Origin: Amycolatopsis anabasis | GTDB taxonomy: Bacteria; Actinomycetota; Actinomycetes; Mycobacteriales; Pseudonocardiaceae | Assembly (NCBI RefSeq): GCF_009765355.1 | Contig: NZ_VTHK01000035.1 | Location: forward strand, 31,500 to 95,499 | Direction: 5' to 3' | DNA length: 64,000 bases | Shown here: piece after piece, positions 1 through 8,089 of the stretch | Layout of the letters: every line of letters starts with the position of its first letter | How positions within the stretch are numbered: position 1 is the first letter of the stretch | Notes under the pieces: model-generated | Seen by the model: only the letters and a program-made list of their open reading frames with translations | The model's database searches: none | What the model was told of the DNA's origin: nothing | Made by a program: the position numbers and the translations under genes

Positions 1-297
1 GTCTCCCAGGCGACATCGGATTCGGTGGCCCAGCTCCGGTAGTTGCCGCCGCCTCCGTGCAGCAGGTACAGCACCGGCCAGGTGCGTTGCGCGTGCCGGG
101 ACCAGCCGGGCGGCAGCAGCACGCGCACACCGGCCACCGCGCCCAGGGCCGGCGAGTCGATCCGCAGATCCAGCGTGCGGGCGTCGACCCGGGTTTCCGC
201 CACGACCCGCGGCGGCGCGGGCTGCGCACGGGCGGGTGAAACGGGAACGGCCACGACCAGAGCCGTGACCGCGGCGGCGAACCATGATCGTGCCCAT
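1..297 (-). CDS. Secreted alpha/beta-hydrolase esterase, partial, apparent 5' frameshift
   Basis: This is the N-terminal part of an exported esterase of the antigen 85/esterase D superfamily; the gene runs off the left edge. The reverse strand reads a hydrophobic signal segment (AAAVTALVVAVPVSPARAQ), then a beta-sandwich-like stretch, then VLYLLHGGGGNYRSW, the typical strand plus oxyanion-hole HGGGG of this family. No ATG, GTG or TTG lies in this frame before the signal segment. An ATG at 297-295 has a well-placed GGGAGG but is one frame off, so a one-base indel near 270-285 (mutation or sequence error) is likely. Family assignment is good; the start is uncertain. Confidence 0.6.
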   Translation of the reverse strand, partial: MGTIMVRRRGHGSGRGRSRFTRPCAARAAAGRGGNPGRRPHAGSADRLAGPGRGGRCARAAAARLVPARATHLAGAVPAARRRRQLPELGHRIRCRLGD

Positions 298-347
298 CGG
301 CGAATGCCTCCCGGCGGTCTCGGGGCGAACGGGGTTCGGCAGATGCG

Positions 348-455
348 TCAGCGCGGGGCGGCGCCCATGCCGAGTGCGATCTGCACGGTGATCAGGACAA
401 GCCAGGCCAGCAGGAGGAGCGCGGCCCAGAACAGGGGTTTGGTGAGCAGTTTCAT
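348..455 (-). CDS. 35-residue single-span membrane peptide downstream of corA
   Basis: A short ORF begins 11 bases after the corA stop codon on the same strand. It encodes MKLLTKPLFWAALLLLAW followed by VLITVQIALGMGAAPR: a basic N-terminus, then one hydrophobic span of about 22 residues. A purine-rich GGACGG lies upstream of the ATG. The close spacing suggests co-transcription with corA. Its function is unknown; a small helper or regulator of the neighbouring transporter is an inference. The compact charged-hydrophobic layout supports a real gene, but no homology could be tested. Confidence 0.45.
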   Translation of the reverse strand: MKLLTKPLFWAALLLLAWLVLITVQIALGMGAAPR

Positions 456-466
456 GCGCCGTCCGT

Positions 467-1543
467 TCAGAGCCAGCCGTTGCGTTTGAGCATCCGGTGC
501 AGCAGCAGGCAGACCAGCAGGATCACGGTCATCACGATGGGGTAGCCGTAGGTCCAGCGCAATTCGGGCATGTGGTCGAAGTTCATCCCGTAGATCCCGG
601 CGCCCATGGTGGGCACGGCGACGATCGCGGCCCAGGCGGTGATCTTGCGCATGTCGTTGTTCTGCTGGAGCGTGACCTTGGCGAGGGTGGCGTCGAGCAG
701 GCTGGTGAGCAGTTCGTCGAAGCCGGCGATGCGCTCGGTCAAGGATTCGAGGTTGTTGTCCACGTCGTGGAAGTAGGACCGCACCTGCTGCGGGATCAGC
801 GGCGTTTCGGTGTCGCCCAGGACGCGCAGCGGGGTGGCCAGCGGGGTCACGGATCGGCGGAGTTCCACGATTTCGCGTTTGATCAGGTACATCTGTTCGG
901 CGCTGATGAGGCTGCGCGGGGCGAACACGAGCGCTTCGACCTCGTCGATGTCCCGTTCGAACGCGCTGGTGACCTCGTGGTAGGCGTCGACCACGTGGTC
1001 GGCGATGGCGTGCAGCACGACGGCCGGGCCGAGCGCGAGCCGTTCGGGTGCGGCTTCGAGCCGGTCGCGCAGGCGGCGCAGGCGGGAATGTTCGCGTCGC
1101 CGGACGGTGACGATGAAATCGGCGCCGAGGAAGGCCATGATCTCGCCGGTTTCCACGATCTCGTGCGCGGTGGTCGGCGAGTCGTGCTCGACGTGGCGCA
1201 CGGTTTTGAACACGGTGAACAGGGTGCCGTCGTACCGCTCGAGCTTGGGGCGCTGGTAGGCGCGGACCGCGTCCTCGACACCGAGTTCGTGCAGGCCGAA
1301 GATCTCCGCGATGTCCCGGAGGTGCTCGGCGTCGGGCTCGAACAACCCGGCCCACACGAATCCCGTGCCGTGGCGGCGGACCTCGGCCAGGGCGTCGGCG
1401 GGAGTCCACCGGCCCGGTAGGCGCGTGCCGTCGCGGTAGGCGGCGCAGTCCACGATCGACGCGGACGTCGTCACCGGACTCCGCCCGGCGGAGCGGCTGT
1501 CCTCGCCGTCCGGCTGGTCGTCGGTCGAGGGGACACTCAGCAC
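467..1543 (-). CDS. corA: CorA-family divalent cation transporter
   Basis: Membrane channel of the CorA family, which moves Mg2+ and sometimes Co2+/Ni2+ across the cytoplasmic membrane. The 358-residue product has a long cytoplasmic alpha/beta plus helical N-terminal part and two C-terminal membrane spans. The signature YGMNFDHMPE ends the first span (about residue 318), and the chain ends with a short basic tail, KRNGWL, as is usual for the family. The GTG start at 1543 is chosen because AGGAGG precedes it by a few bases. Longer upstream frames would run into the divergent SnoaL-like gene. A small membrane ORF follows closely. Confidence 0.9.
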   Translation of the reverse strand: MLSVPSTDDQPDGEDSRSAGRSPVTTSASIVDCAAYRDGTRLPGRWTPADALAEVRRHGTGFVWAGLFEPDAEHLRDIAEIFGLHELGVEDAVRAYQRPKLERYDGTLFTVFKTVRHVEHDSPTTAHEIVETGEIMAFLGADFIVTVRRREHSRLRRLRDRLEAAPERLALGPAVVLHAIADHVVDAYHEVTSAFERDIDEVEALVFAPRSLISAEQMYLIKREIVELRRSVTPLATPLRVLGDTETPLIPQQVRSYFHDVDNNLESLTERIAGFDELLTSLLDATLAKVTLQQNNDMRKITAWAAIVAVPTMGAGIYGMNFDHMPELRWTYGYPIVMTVILLVCLLLHRMLKRNGWL

Positions 1544-1685
1544 GGATCCTCCTGATACCGGTGGGTTTCCACGGGGCCGGTGCGCCATCCTGCCAGTCTG
1601 CCCCGGCTTGTCGTGTGCGGTCGCGGCGCTCGATGACCGCGGTGCCGCAGTAGATTGGCGGTTCACCCATGTCAAGGAGGACAGC

Positions 1686-2324
1686 GTGGCCACTTCCGCC
1701 GACGACCACACCCTCGAAGCCTTGGCCGCCCGGGTCGCCCAGCTGGAGGGCAGGCTGGCCGAATGCGAGGACCGGGCCGCCATCACCGAGGTGCTGTTCC
1801 GCTACGCGCGCGCCGCCGACCGGTGCGACCTCGAGTTGTTCAAGTCCTGCTACCACCCGGACGCGACCGACTGCCACTGGTTCTTCAACGGCAACGCCCA
1901 CGAGTTCGCCGAGCACGTGGTCGAGGTGCTGGCGCGGGCCGACAACTCCCAGCACTCGATCACCAACCCGCTCATCACCCTCGACGGGACGCGGGCGTTC
2001 GTGGAATCGCAGTGGTACGTGCTGCACCACGTGTCGCTGAACGACGGCCGCTACCTCGACCAGCAGATCGAGGGCCGCTACCTGGACGTGTTCGAGAAGC
2101 GGGACGGGGAGTGGAAGATCCTGCACCGGCAATGCGCGACCGAGGCATGGCGCGAGTTCGTCACCGAGGACTACTCGGCCGGAATTCCCGCCGACCATCC
2201 CGCCCGCGGTCAGCGGGCGCCGCACGACGCCGTGTACCGGGGTTTCGGCCTGCTCGACGAGGAGGTCGTGCCTTTCGTCCTGCCCGACTTCTGGGCCCCC
2301 GCGCTGTCCCGCCACCAGGGCTGA
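1686..2324 (+). CDS. SnoaL-like (NTF2-fold) domain protein
   Basis: A 212-residue protein with an NTF2/SnoaL-like fold of the SnoaL_4 type. A short helical start (LEALAARVAQLEGRLAECED) leads into LFRYARAADRCDLELFKSCYHPDA, a standard opening of this family. It is followed by the LITLDGTRAFVESQWYVLHH strand region. Proteins of this family bind or isomerise small hydrophobic or aromatic substrates; the substrate here is unknown. Start: GTG at 1686 behind AAGGAGG. It is transcribed away from corA, so the two share a short divergent promoter region (1544-1685). Confidence 0.8.
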   Translation: MATSADDHTLEALAARVAQLEGRLAECEDRAAITEVLFRYARAADRCDLELFKSCYHPDATDCHWFFNGNAHEFAEHVVEVLARADNSQHSITNPLITLDGTRAFVESQWYVLHHVSLNDGRYLDQQIEGRYLDVFEKRDGEWKILHRQCATEAWREFVTEDYSAGIPADHPARGQRAPHDAVYRGFGLLDEEVVPFVLPDFWAPALSRHQG

Positions 2325-2346
2325 ACACCCGGCGCGGCGGTCGTTT

Positions 2347-4161
2347 TCAACGACAACCGCAGATGCGCCGGGCCTGGCCGCGGATGTCGGAGGTGACGTG
2401 TGGCGAGTCGAGATTGCCGACGACGATGGCCGCGTTGTGACTGGTCACCGGTATACCGGCGGTCATGGTGCGCACGAGTTGCTGGACGTGTGCCTGGCTG
2501 AGGGATTTGTCGAGGTTCTGCAACTGCCGGGCGGCTTCTCGCGGGTTCGGGCCGCCCAGCGCGTTGATGAGGTCCTCGACCTTGGCGCCGGTCTGCCGGG
2601 CCAGGCGTGCCGCGCCTTCGTCCAGCACGGCCGCTTTGCCGCGCCATTCGGAGGCGAGTTCCGTCGCTCGCGGGCTCGCGTCGGCAACGGGGCGGGAGAC
2701 GTCGGTTTCGGCGACCACGGCCCGGGCTTCCCCGGACACCAGGTCGTCCACGTTGGTCGCGGAGTCGCGGGTCAGGAAGTCCAGCACCCGGTGATATGCC
2801 TTTTCCAGCCGGTCCTGGAGTGACTTGTCCACCGATTCGACGAAGCTCTGCATCATCGGTTCCAGGAGCGGAATGGCCTCGGTGATCGGTTTGGTGAACT
2901 TGAGCAGGAGTTCGGTGGCCAGTTTCTCCACTTGGAGCACGATCTTCTTCGGCCCCTCCGTCGCGATCTCGATCCCTGGTGCGGGGCTTCCCGACGTCGT
3001 GCGCGCGGCGTCGTCGATCCGGTTCGGGGTGATTTCCGGCGGTGGCGCCTTCCGGTCCGGGCTGACGACCTTCTGCTCGCCCGGCAGGGCGTCCACCTTC
3101 TGCTTCCGTGCGGACTCGTCGCGCACCGCTTGGTCGACCGCGTCGTCACGGACTCCGAATGTTCGTGCTTGCTCGGCTTCCGCGTGCACCGCGGCCGCGG
3201 TCGCGCTGATCCGGGGAAGCAAGGGCAAGGCGTCCCGGTACTCCGGCGGCATCTTGCCGGCGATGTCCCGGTACAGGCTGGTAGCGACCTCCTGGGCGAG
3301 TCTGGCCTCCACCTGGTGTGCGATCTTGGCGTAGTCGTCCTCCTTGGTCTTGATCCGGAGGAGCAGGTCGCCGCTCGGCACACCCGCGTGCGTGCCGAGC
3401 AGCGTGAACGCCGCCAGCGTCGCCAGCCCGGCCGCGATCGGGCCGCTGTACTTGCCGTACAGGTCGGCCAGGCGGTTGAGCCCCCGGGCGGCCCCGGCGC
3501 GGGCCTTGCCCGGCCAGGCGGTCAGGACGCAACTCAGCACGTAGACCAGGACGAGCAGGCCGAGCATCCGCAGTTCGGTCAGCTTCAGGTTGTCCGCGAA
3601 GAATTTCGAGATCCCTTCCAGCCATTGCTGGAGGCCGGCCAGTTGCCCGATGGTCAGCATTCCGCCGAATATGGTCAGCACCGATGCCAGTAACACGTGG
3701 AACGCGGTGGCGAGCCCGATGGGGATGAGGTAGAGAACGCCGAAGAAGCGCAGGTAGTACCGGAACCCCGTGGACCGCGGCGCACGCCTGCCGCGCCACG
3801 CGTTCGCCCTCGTCCCGTTCGCCACTCCGACATAACCCCGGCAGTACCGCAGCAGAATCCACAGGACACCGACCACCAGTGCGATCGCGGCCGCATTGGT
3901 GAACAGGCCCAGGAGGACCAGCGCGGCGACGAGCGCGTGCAGGACAGTTCTCCCGTAGAGCAGCCGAACGCGCAAGTCCGCGGTGCCGGACGCGCGCAGC
4001 CGGGTACCGTTCCGGACGTTCCCGGGAATCCTGATTACGATCGGGCTGCGGTGATTTTCCGGGGACGCCGTGATCAGTTTGATCGTGCCGGGCCGCTTTT
4101 GCCACGGGTAAATCTCCAACACCGGCAACTTCTGGCCGACAGGTTTGCTTTTCCTTTTCAT
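2347..4161 (-). CDS. Large membrane protein of unknown function with DnaJ-C-terminal-like start
   Basis: I do not recognise a named family for the 604-residue whole. Residues about 45-70 (IRIPGNVRNGTRLRASG, then DLRVRLL) resemble the last strands of the DnaJ/Hsp40 C-terminal substrate-binding domain, but there is no J domain or zinc finger. Two membrane spans follow at about 73-105, and further hydrophobic segments lie near 140-170, 195-220 and 240-262. The remaining 340 residues are soluble, charged and probably helical. A role in envelope or stress functions is guesswork. It is transcribed divergently from the next gene and convergently with the SnoaL-like gene. Confidence 0.55.
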   Translation of the reverse strand: MKRKSKPVGQKLPVLEIYPWQKRPGTIKLITASPENHRSPIVIRIPGNVRNGTRLRASGTADLRVRLLYGRTVLHALVAALVLLGLFTNAAAIALVVGVLWILLRYCRGYVGVANGTRANAWRGRRAPRSTGFRYYLRFFGVLYLIPIGLATAFHVLLASVLTIFGGMLTIGQLAGLQQWLEGISKFFADNLKLTELRMLGLLVLVYVLSCVLTAWPGKARAGAARGLNRLADLYGKYSGPIAAGLATLAAFTLLGTHAGVPSGDLLLRIKTKEDDYAKIAHQVEARLAQEVATSLYRDIAGKMPPEYRDALPLLPRISATAAAVHAEAEQARTFGVRDDAVDQAVRDESARKQKVDALPGEQKVVSPDRKAPPPEITPNRIDDAARTTSGSPAPGIEIATEGPKKIVLQVEKLATELLLKFTKPITEAIPLLEPMMQSFVESVDKSLQDRLEKAYHRVLDFLTRDSATNVDDLVSGEARAVVAETDVSRPVADASPRATELASEWRGKAAVLDEGAARLARQTGAKVEDLINALGGPNPREAARQLQNLDKSLSQAHVQQLVRTMTAGIPVTSHNAAIVVGNLDSPHVTSDIRGQARRICGCR

Positions 4162-4357
4162 CGAACAATGATGAATGGGCGTCGCATGGGGTAAAAGTCG
4201 CCATTCGGGTCGTTAATGCGCGGAGCATACGGCGTGGCGCCTTCATCCGTCGTGCATCGGCGTGGCGCCGGACGGACTGCCGATGTTCGCCCCCTGGACA
4301 CCGGACTGCCGGACCCTTGCGCGGCACTGTCGGGGGCTGGTGAAACAGAGAGAGGTC

Positions 4358-4750
4358 ATGGCCGACGCTCGCTTTCAGATGTTCACGGTGTTCCCGGCGC
4401 GAGGGCAGTGGGACAGTTGTGTCGTGTGGCGCTTCCTGTCGGCAAATAATCGAACTCTCGCGCAACCGGTGAAGTGTCATCCGAATGAGGTGGCCTGCCT
4501 GGTGTCCCTGCGCGAGCTTCGGTCCGGCCTGACCGGCGCGACGGTGCTGCCGGGCCGCGACGACCGCGGGCTGTGGTCTTGGCGGCTGCGCGTGGGCGAG
4601 GTCGACCTGGCCGTGTCCAGCCGCACGTACCTGCGCCGGATTCGCGCGTACGAAGCCGGTGAATCTTTCCGGCGCCACGCGGCGGAAGCCGGGGACGTCG
4701 AACCGGTGCGCCTGGTCTCCGCGAACGGTTTCCGGATCGAAAGCTGTTGA
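4358..4750 (+). CDS. Small protein with two YegP/DUF1508-like repeats
   Basis: A 130-residue cytoplasmic protein. Two halves look alike: VVWRFLSANNRTLAQPV followed by a helix, and LWSWRLRVGEVDLAVSSRTY followed by RRIRAYEAGESFRRHAAEAG. This matches the strand-turn-strand-helix plan of DUF1508 (YegP-like) repeats, whose function is not settled. Start: ATG at 4358 preceded by AGAGAGG; an upstream ATG at 4262 in frame is less likely. It stands alone in front of the biosynthetic cluster, with no obvious operon partner. Confidence 0.55.
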   Translation: MADARFQMFTVFPARGQWDSCVVWRFLSANNRTLAQPVKCHPNEVACLVSLRELRSGLTGATVLPGRDDRGLWSWRLRVGEVDLAVSSRTYLRRIRAYEAGESFRRHAAEAGDVEPVRLVSANGFRIESC

Positions 4751-5225
4751 CCGGGCCGTTCCGCTGGATGGGCGCTCGTTTCCTACGCCGAATGGGCGCC
4801 AGTGCGAGAGGTCATTTTTTCACGGGCCGCTGTCGAGCGCGGAAAATTGATCACTCGCCGAGTGCGCGTCCTCTCGACAAAGATCGAAATTAAGAGTCGA
4901 CAAACGGAGAGTAGCATTATCGAGAGGCTTGGGGGACATGCTATGGAAATTCTGGTTGGTTCCACAGTGTCGGTAGCGATTGGCCTACTCCGGGCTCATA
5001 CTACCGGAGTGTCTAAATGAGATTGTCCACACGCAACGCCAAGGCCTTGCCGAATGAGTGCGCGCGGTTGTCGTAGAACCTGGGGGTTTGCGCATGGCCG
5101 AATCACCGACATCATCGTGCTGCGCGCGTTCCTGTCCAGCCGGAGACGTTCTGTAGTCAAGTAACTTCGGCATCGTTATGGCATGTCGCTACATCTTCCC
5201 TGCTGTTTTCGGAGGAACTGACCAC
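4751..5225 (+). promoter_or_regulatory. 475-base non-coding leader region before the SARP gene
   Basis: No convincing gene is present in this comparatively AT-rich stretch. It holds an 8-base direct repeat TCGACAAA at 4874-4881 and 4897-4904. It also holds a perfect 7-base inverted repeat ACTCCGG/CCGGAGT at 4987-4993 and 5004-5010. The ribosome binding site for the SARP gene (GGAGG) is at 5211-5215. The drop in GC and the repeats suggest a complex promoter for the cluster activator, but neither promoter elements nor a terminator can be fixed. Confidence 0.4.
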
Positions 5226-6236
5226 ATGACTAACGCGGAAGTCGCTGCAACCTCGTGTCGCAATCCGTCGGGATCTATCCGATGGACCGAAGCGCAACCG
5301 CCGGATACCCCGGGAGATTCGCAGGTCATGGTGGAGTTTCGGGCATTGGGTCCGCTGGAGGCGGTGGTCGATGGCCGGCTGGTGGAGCTGGGAGCGCCCA
5401 AGCAGCGTGCGTTGCTCACGTTGTTGGTCAGCCAGGTGGGTCAGCCGGTGGCGGTGGATCTGATGCGGGAAGAGTTGTGGGCGGGGTGTCCGCCGCGATC
5501 GGCGATGACCTCGCTGCAGACGTATGTGGCCAATTTGCGGCGAGTGCTGGAACCGGATCGCGCGCCGCGCACACCGGCGACGGTGTTGCGCACTTGTCCC
5601 CAGGGCTATCTGGTGGACGGCCGCGTGGTCGACGTCGACGTCCGCCGGTTCGGCGAGCAGGCCACCGCCGGGTGGCAGGCCTGGGAGCGGGGTGATCCGC
5701 GGCAGGCGTTGAGCGAGTTCGAGGCGGGGCTGGCGTTGTGGCGGGGGCAGGCCTACACGGAAATGGCCAACGCTTCTTGTGTGGCGCCGGAGGTGGCGCG
5801 GCTGGAGGAGTTGCGGCTGTCGGTGGTGGAGGGGCGTTGCGCGGCACTGCTGGCCGTGCGCGCGCATGAGGTCGCGGTGGCCGAACTGGCGGCCTTCGTG
5901 CAGGCCCATCCGCTGCGCGAATACGGCTGCGAGCTGTTCAGCCTGGCGTTGTACCGGGCCGGGCGGCAGGCCGAGGCGCTGGAGGTGCTGCGGACCATCA
6001 AGGTGCGGCTGGCCGAGGAACTGGGCATCGACCCCAGGCCGGCGCTGCAACACCTCGAGCGCGAGATCCTGAACCAGGACCCGGCCCTGGACCGGCGCCC
6101 GACCCCGGCCATGCCGGTGCCGGGCAGGCCCCGGGCCGCGCCGCACGTCTGCACCACTCGTCCGCGGCACCGGCCGGTCGCGGCTGAGGAGGCCTTGTGC
6201 CTTTGCCCGCCGCCGGGCCCGGCTTGGCCGCCGTAG
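5226..6236 (+). CDS. SARP-family pathway-specific activator
   Basis: A 336-residue Streptomyces antibiotic regulatory protein. An OmpR-type winged helix (about 36-130: FRALGPLEAVVDGRLVELG, then KQRALLTLL and SLQTYVANLRRVLEP) is followed by a bacterial transcriptional activation domain (about 140-290) ending at LAEELGIDPRPALQHLEREI. There is no NB-ARC or TPR part, so it is a small SARP like ActII-ORF4. Start: ATG at 5226 behind GGAGGAA; the ATG at 5328 (MVEFRALG) is a possible shorter start. The 11-bp repeats in both divergent promoters of the cluster are its likely targets. It is convergent with the ligase gene. Confidence 0.92.
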   Translation: MTNAEVAATSCRNPSGSIRWTEAQPPDTPGDSQVMVEFRALGPLEAVVDGRLVELGAPKQRALLTLLVSQVGQPVAVDLMREELWAGCPPRSAMTSLQTYVANLRRVLEPDRAPRTPATVLRTCPQGYLVDGRVVDVDVRRFGEQATAGWQAWERGDPRQALSEFEAGLALWRGQAYTEMANASCVAPEVARLEELRLSVVEGRCAALLAVRAHEVAVAELAAFVQAHPLREYGCELFSLALYRAGRQAEALEVLRTIKVRLAEELGIDPRPALQHLEREILNQDPALDRRPTPAMPVPGRPRAAPHVCTTRPRHRPVAAEEALCLCPPPGPAWPP

Positions 6237-6261
6237 CGCCGCGGTTCGTGATGGTCACGGT

Positions 6262-7845
6262 TTACGCCGGCTCCGTCGTCGTTTCGCGGAGCCGGCGGGA
6301 CAGCTCGGTCCGCCGCACCTTCAGCGTGGCGGTCCGAGGTAGCTCGGCGAACGGGATCTGGACGGGATCGGCCAGGTGGGGGAACTCGGTGACGGCCGCG
6401 CGCCAGCGGTCCCGGTCCAGCGGCTGGTCCTCGTGGGTGCAGACCACCGGGACCGGCTCGGATTTCGGGCCCGGCACCACGACGAGCTCGCTCAGCTCAC
6501 GCAGCCTGCCCAAGACGAGATCCTCGATCTCAAGGTTGCTGTGCACCCCGGGGATGACGTCCACCTCCCGATCGAGCAGGTGCAGGCAGCCCCGCCTGGT
6601 GCGGTAACCGACGTCCCCGGTCCGCCACCAGCCGCCGTTCAGGTTGGCGTCGTAGCGCTCCTGCTCGCCGAAATAGCTCTTCGCCAGGCCGTCCCAGCGG
6701 ACCTCGATGAAGCCGGGATTCCGCTTGGACGGCCGCTTGCCGTCCCGGCCGACCACGCGAACCCGCGCGCTGCCCGGCAGCGGGTAGCCGACGCAGCGCC
6801 CGTCCGTCCGATGGGCGGACTTGCGGAAGTAGGGCCGGCCGACGGCCGGTCCGACCTCGCTCTGCCCATAGATCTGGAAGAACAGCGGCGCTCGCCGCTC
6901 GGAGGAGCCGAGCAACCGGCTGATGGTGCCCGGGTGGATCGCGTCGAACGTGCTGCTGAAGTACTTCACCGACGCGAACGGCTTGCGCGGATCGTCGGTG
7001 AGCCCCTCCCATTCCAGGAACGAGTTGGGCAGCGCCTCGATGAAACCCGGCCGTTGCTTGGCGAACAACGTCGCGACCTGGTCGGCGGCGGATCCGTTCA
7101 TGAGCAGCACCGGCATCGCCCTGGACAGGCACAGCGCCATCGCCGCGTACAGGCGGGAGTGCACGAAGGGGACGTGGATCGCGACGGTCTCCTGCTTCCG
7201 CATCAACGACAGGAGGAACAACTGCGGCCGCAGCCGGGCGCGCTGGGTGCGCGGCGTGTGCACGACGAGCTTGGGCAGCCCCGTGGTGCCGGACGTGTGC
7301 GTGATCAGCGCGGGCTCGTCCAGCCCCTGGAACACCGGTTGAACCCGCGGGGAGCCGGCCAGCTCGGCGAGCGACGTCGCACCCGGCAGGGACCCGGTCA
7401 CGATGATCACCCGGTTGGTGAGGTCCGTCAGCGGCACGTCGGCCAGCGCGTCGAGTTTGTGCGCGTCGGTGAGCAGGTGCGGTTGTTCCAACCGGCCGAG
7501 CAGGGCGCCGACGGTCGCGCCGTCCAGGGCGGGCGAAAGCATCGCGGGCACCGCTCCGATGCGCGCCGCCGCGGTGGCGAGCACCCAGACGTCGAAGTTG
7601 GCGGCCTTGTGGATCGCGACGCGTTCGCCGGGCCGGACCCCGGCCGCCCACAACCGGCCCGCCAGGTCGTCCACGTGCCAGGCGAGTTCGGCCACCGTCA
7701 GGCGCCGCCCCTCCTCGGGGAGGACGTCCAGATCGTGGTCGAGGGTGAGCAACGTCGAAGGGTTCTTGTCCGCGGCGGTTTCCGGCAGGATGCCGAGATA
7801 AAGACCGCGCTTCCGTGCCGAATTGCCGACCGCGAAGCCCTTCAT
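6262..7845 (-). CDS. Acyl-AMP ligase / acyl-CoA synthetase
   Basis: A 527-residue member of the ANL adenylate-forming superfamily. The P-loop THTSGTTGLPK, the YGQSEVGP motif, the WWRTGDVGY motif and the C-terminal catalytic lysine region (RTATLKVRR) are all present, so it should activate a carboxylic acid as acyl-AMP and pass it to CoA or another acceptor. The substrate cannot be read from sequence. Start: ATG at 7845 with AAAGGAG nine bases upstream; an in-frame extension to 7917 lacks such a site. It is divergent from the type III PKS across a repeat-rich promoter, so it probably belongs to the pathway, perhaps for acylating an amino group or loading a starter acid. Confidence 0.85.
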   Translation of the reverse strand: MKGFAVGNSARKRGLYLGILPETAADKNPSTLLTLDHDLDVLPEEGRRLTVAELAWHVDDLAGRLWAAGVRPGERVAIHKAANFDVWVLATAAARIGAVPAMLSPALDGATVGALLGRLEQPHLLTDAHKLDALADVPLTDLTNRVIIVTGSLPGATSLAELAGSPRVQPVFQGLDEPALITHTSGTTGLPKLVVHTPRTQRARLRPQLFLLSLMRKQETVAIHVPFVHSRLYAAMALCLSRAMPVLLMNGSAADQVATLFAKQRPGFIEALPNSFLEWEGLTDDPRKPFASVKYFSSTFDAIHPGTISRLLGSSERRAPLFFQIYGQSEVGPAVGRPYFRKSAHRTDGRCVGYPLPGSARVRVVGRDGKRPSKRNPGFIEVRWDGLAKSYFGEQERYDANLNGGWWRTGDVGYRTRRGCLHLLDREVDVIPGVHSNLEIEDLVLGRLRELSELVVVPGPKSEPVPVVCTHEDQPLDRDRWRAAVTEFPHLADPVQIPFAELPRTATLKVRRTELSRRLRETTTEPA

Positions 7846-7950
7846 CCACACCAGCTCCTTTTCCGGTATTCGATGGAATTCGCGCCGTACGCTGGCTCGG
7901 TCGCGTGCGGTCAGCATCGGTCACCGGACTCGCCCGCGGCTATTCGGCGG

Positions 7951-7979
7951 GTTGGCGCCGGCTTGGCGGCGGCTTGTTT
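7951..7979 (-). promoter_or_regulatory. SARP-type operator array facing the ligase gene
   Basis: Three CAAG/CAAC elements on the minus strand (TTG on plus at 7952, 7963 and 7974) are spaced exactly 11 bases apart. SARP regulators are known to bind direct heptamer repeats with one-helical-turn (11 bp) spacing. The array reads toward the minus-strand ligase gene. The same arrangement recurs at 14955-14972. Confidence 0.65.
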
Positions 7980-8006
7980 CGGCGGTCGGCGCCCCCGAGT
8001 GATCGC

Positions 8007-8035
8007 CAGGTCGACACCAAGTCGATGGCAAGTGG
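8007..8035 (+). promoter_or_regulatory. SARP-type operator array facing the type III PKS gene
   Basis: CAGG/CAAG elements at 8007, 8018 and 8029 have an 11-base period, interleaved with TCGA at 8011 and 8022, also 11 apart. TCGA-led heptamers at 11-bp spacing are typical SARP binding sites. The array points toward the polyketide synthase gene, whose start is about 55 bases downstream. The motif block continues as GGGATGAA, which is identical at the second promoter (15043-15050). Confidence 0.65.
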
Positions 8036-8089
8036 GATGAACGACGGTTCTTGGCGTACATCCGACGCGACCCCGGGGGTGCGCCACCC

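Noticed and set aside
348..2315. Long minus-strand open frame of 655 codons across corA and the SnoaL-like gene
   Set aside because: It is out of frame with the well-supported corA and SnoaL-like proteins, is Arg/Pro-rich as expected of a GC-rich shadow, and only its last 35 codons look like a protein.
4802..5020. 72-codon ORF upstream of the SARP gene
   Set aside because: It has no ribosome binding site, no recognisable domain, and the inverted repeat lies inside it. I treat the region as regulatory.
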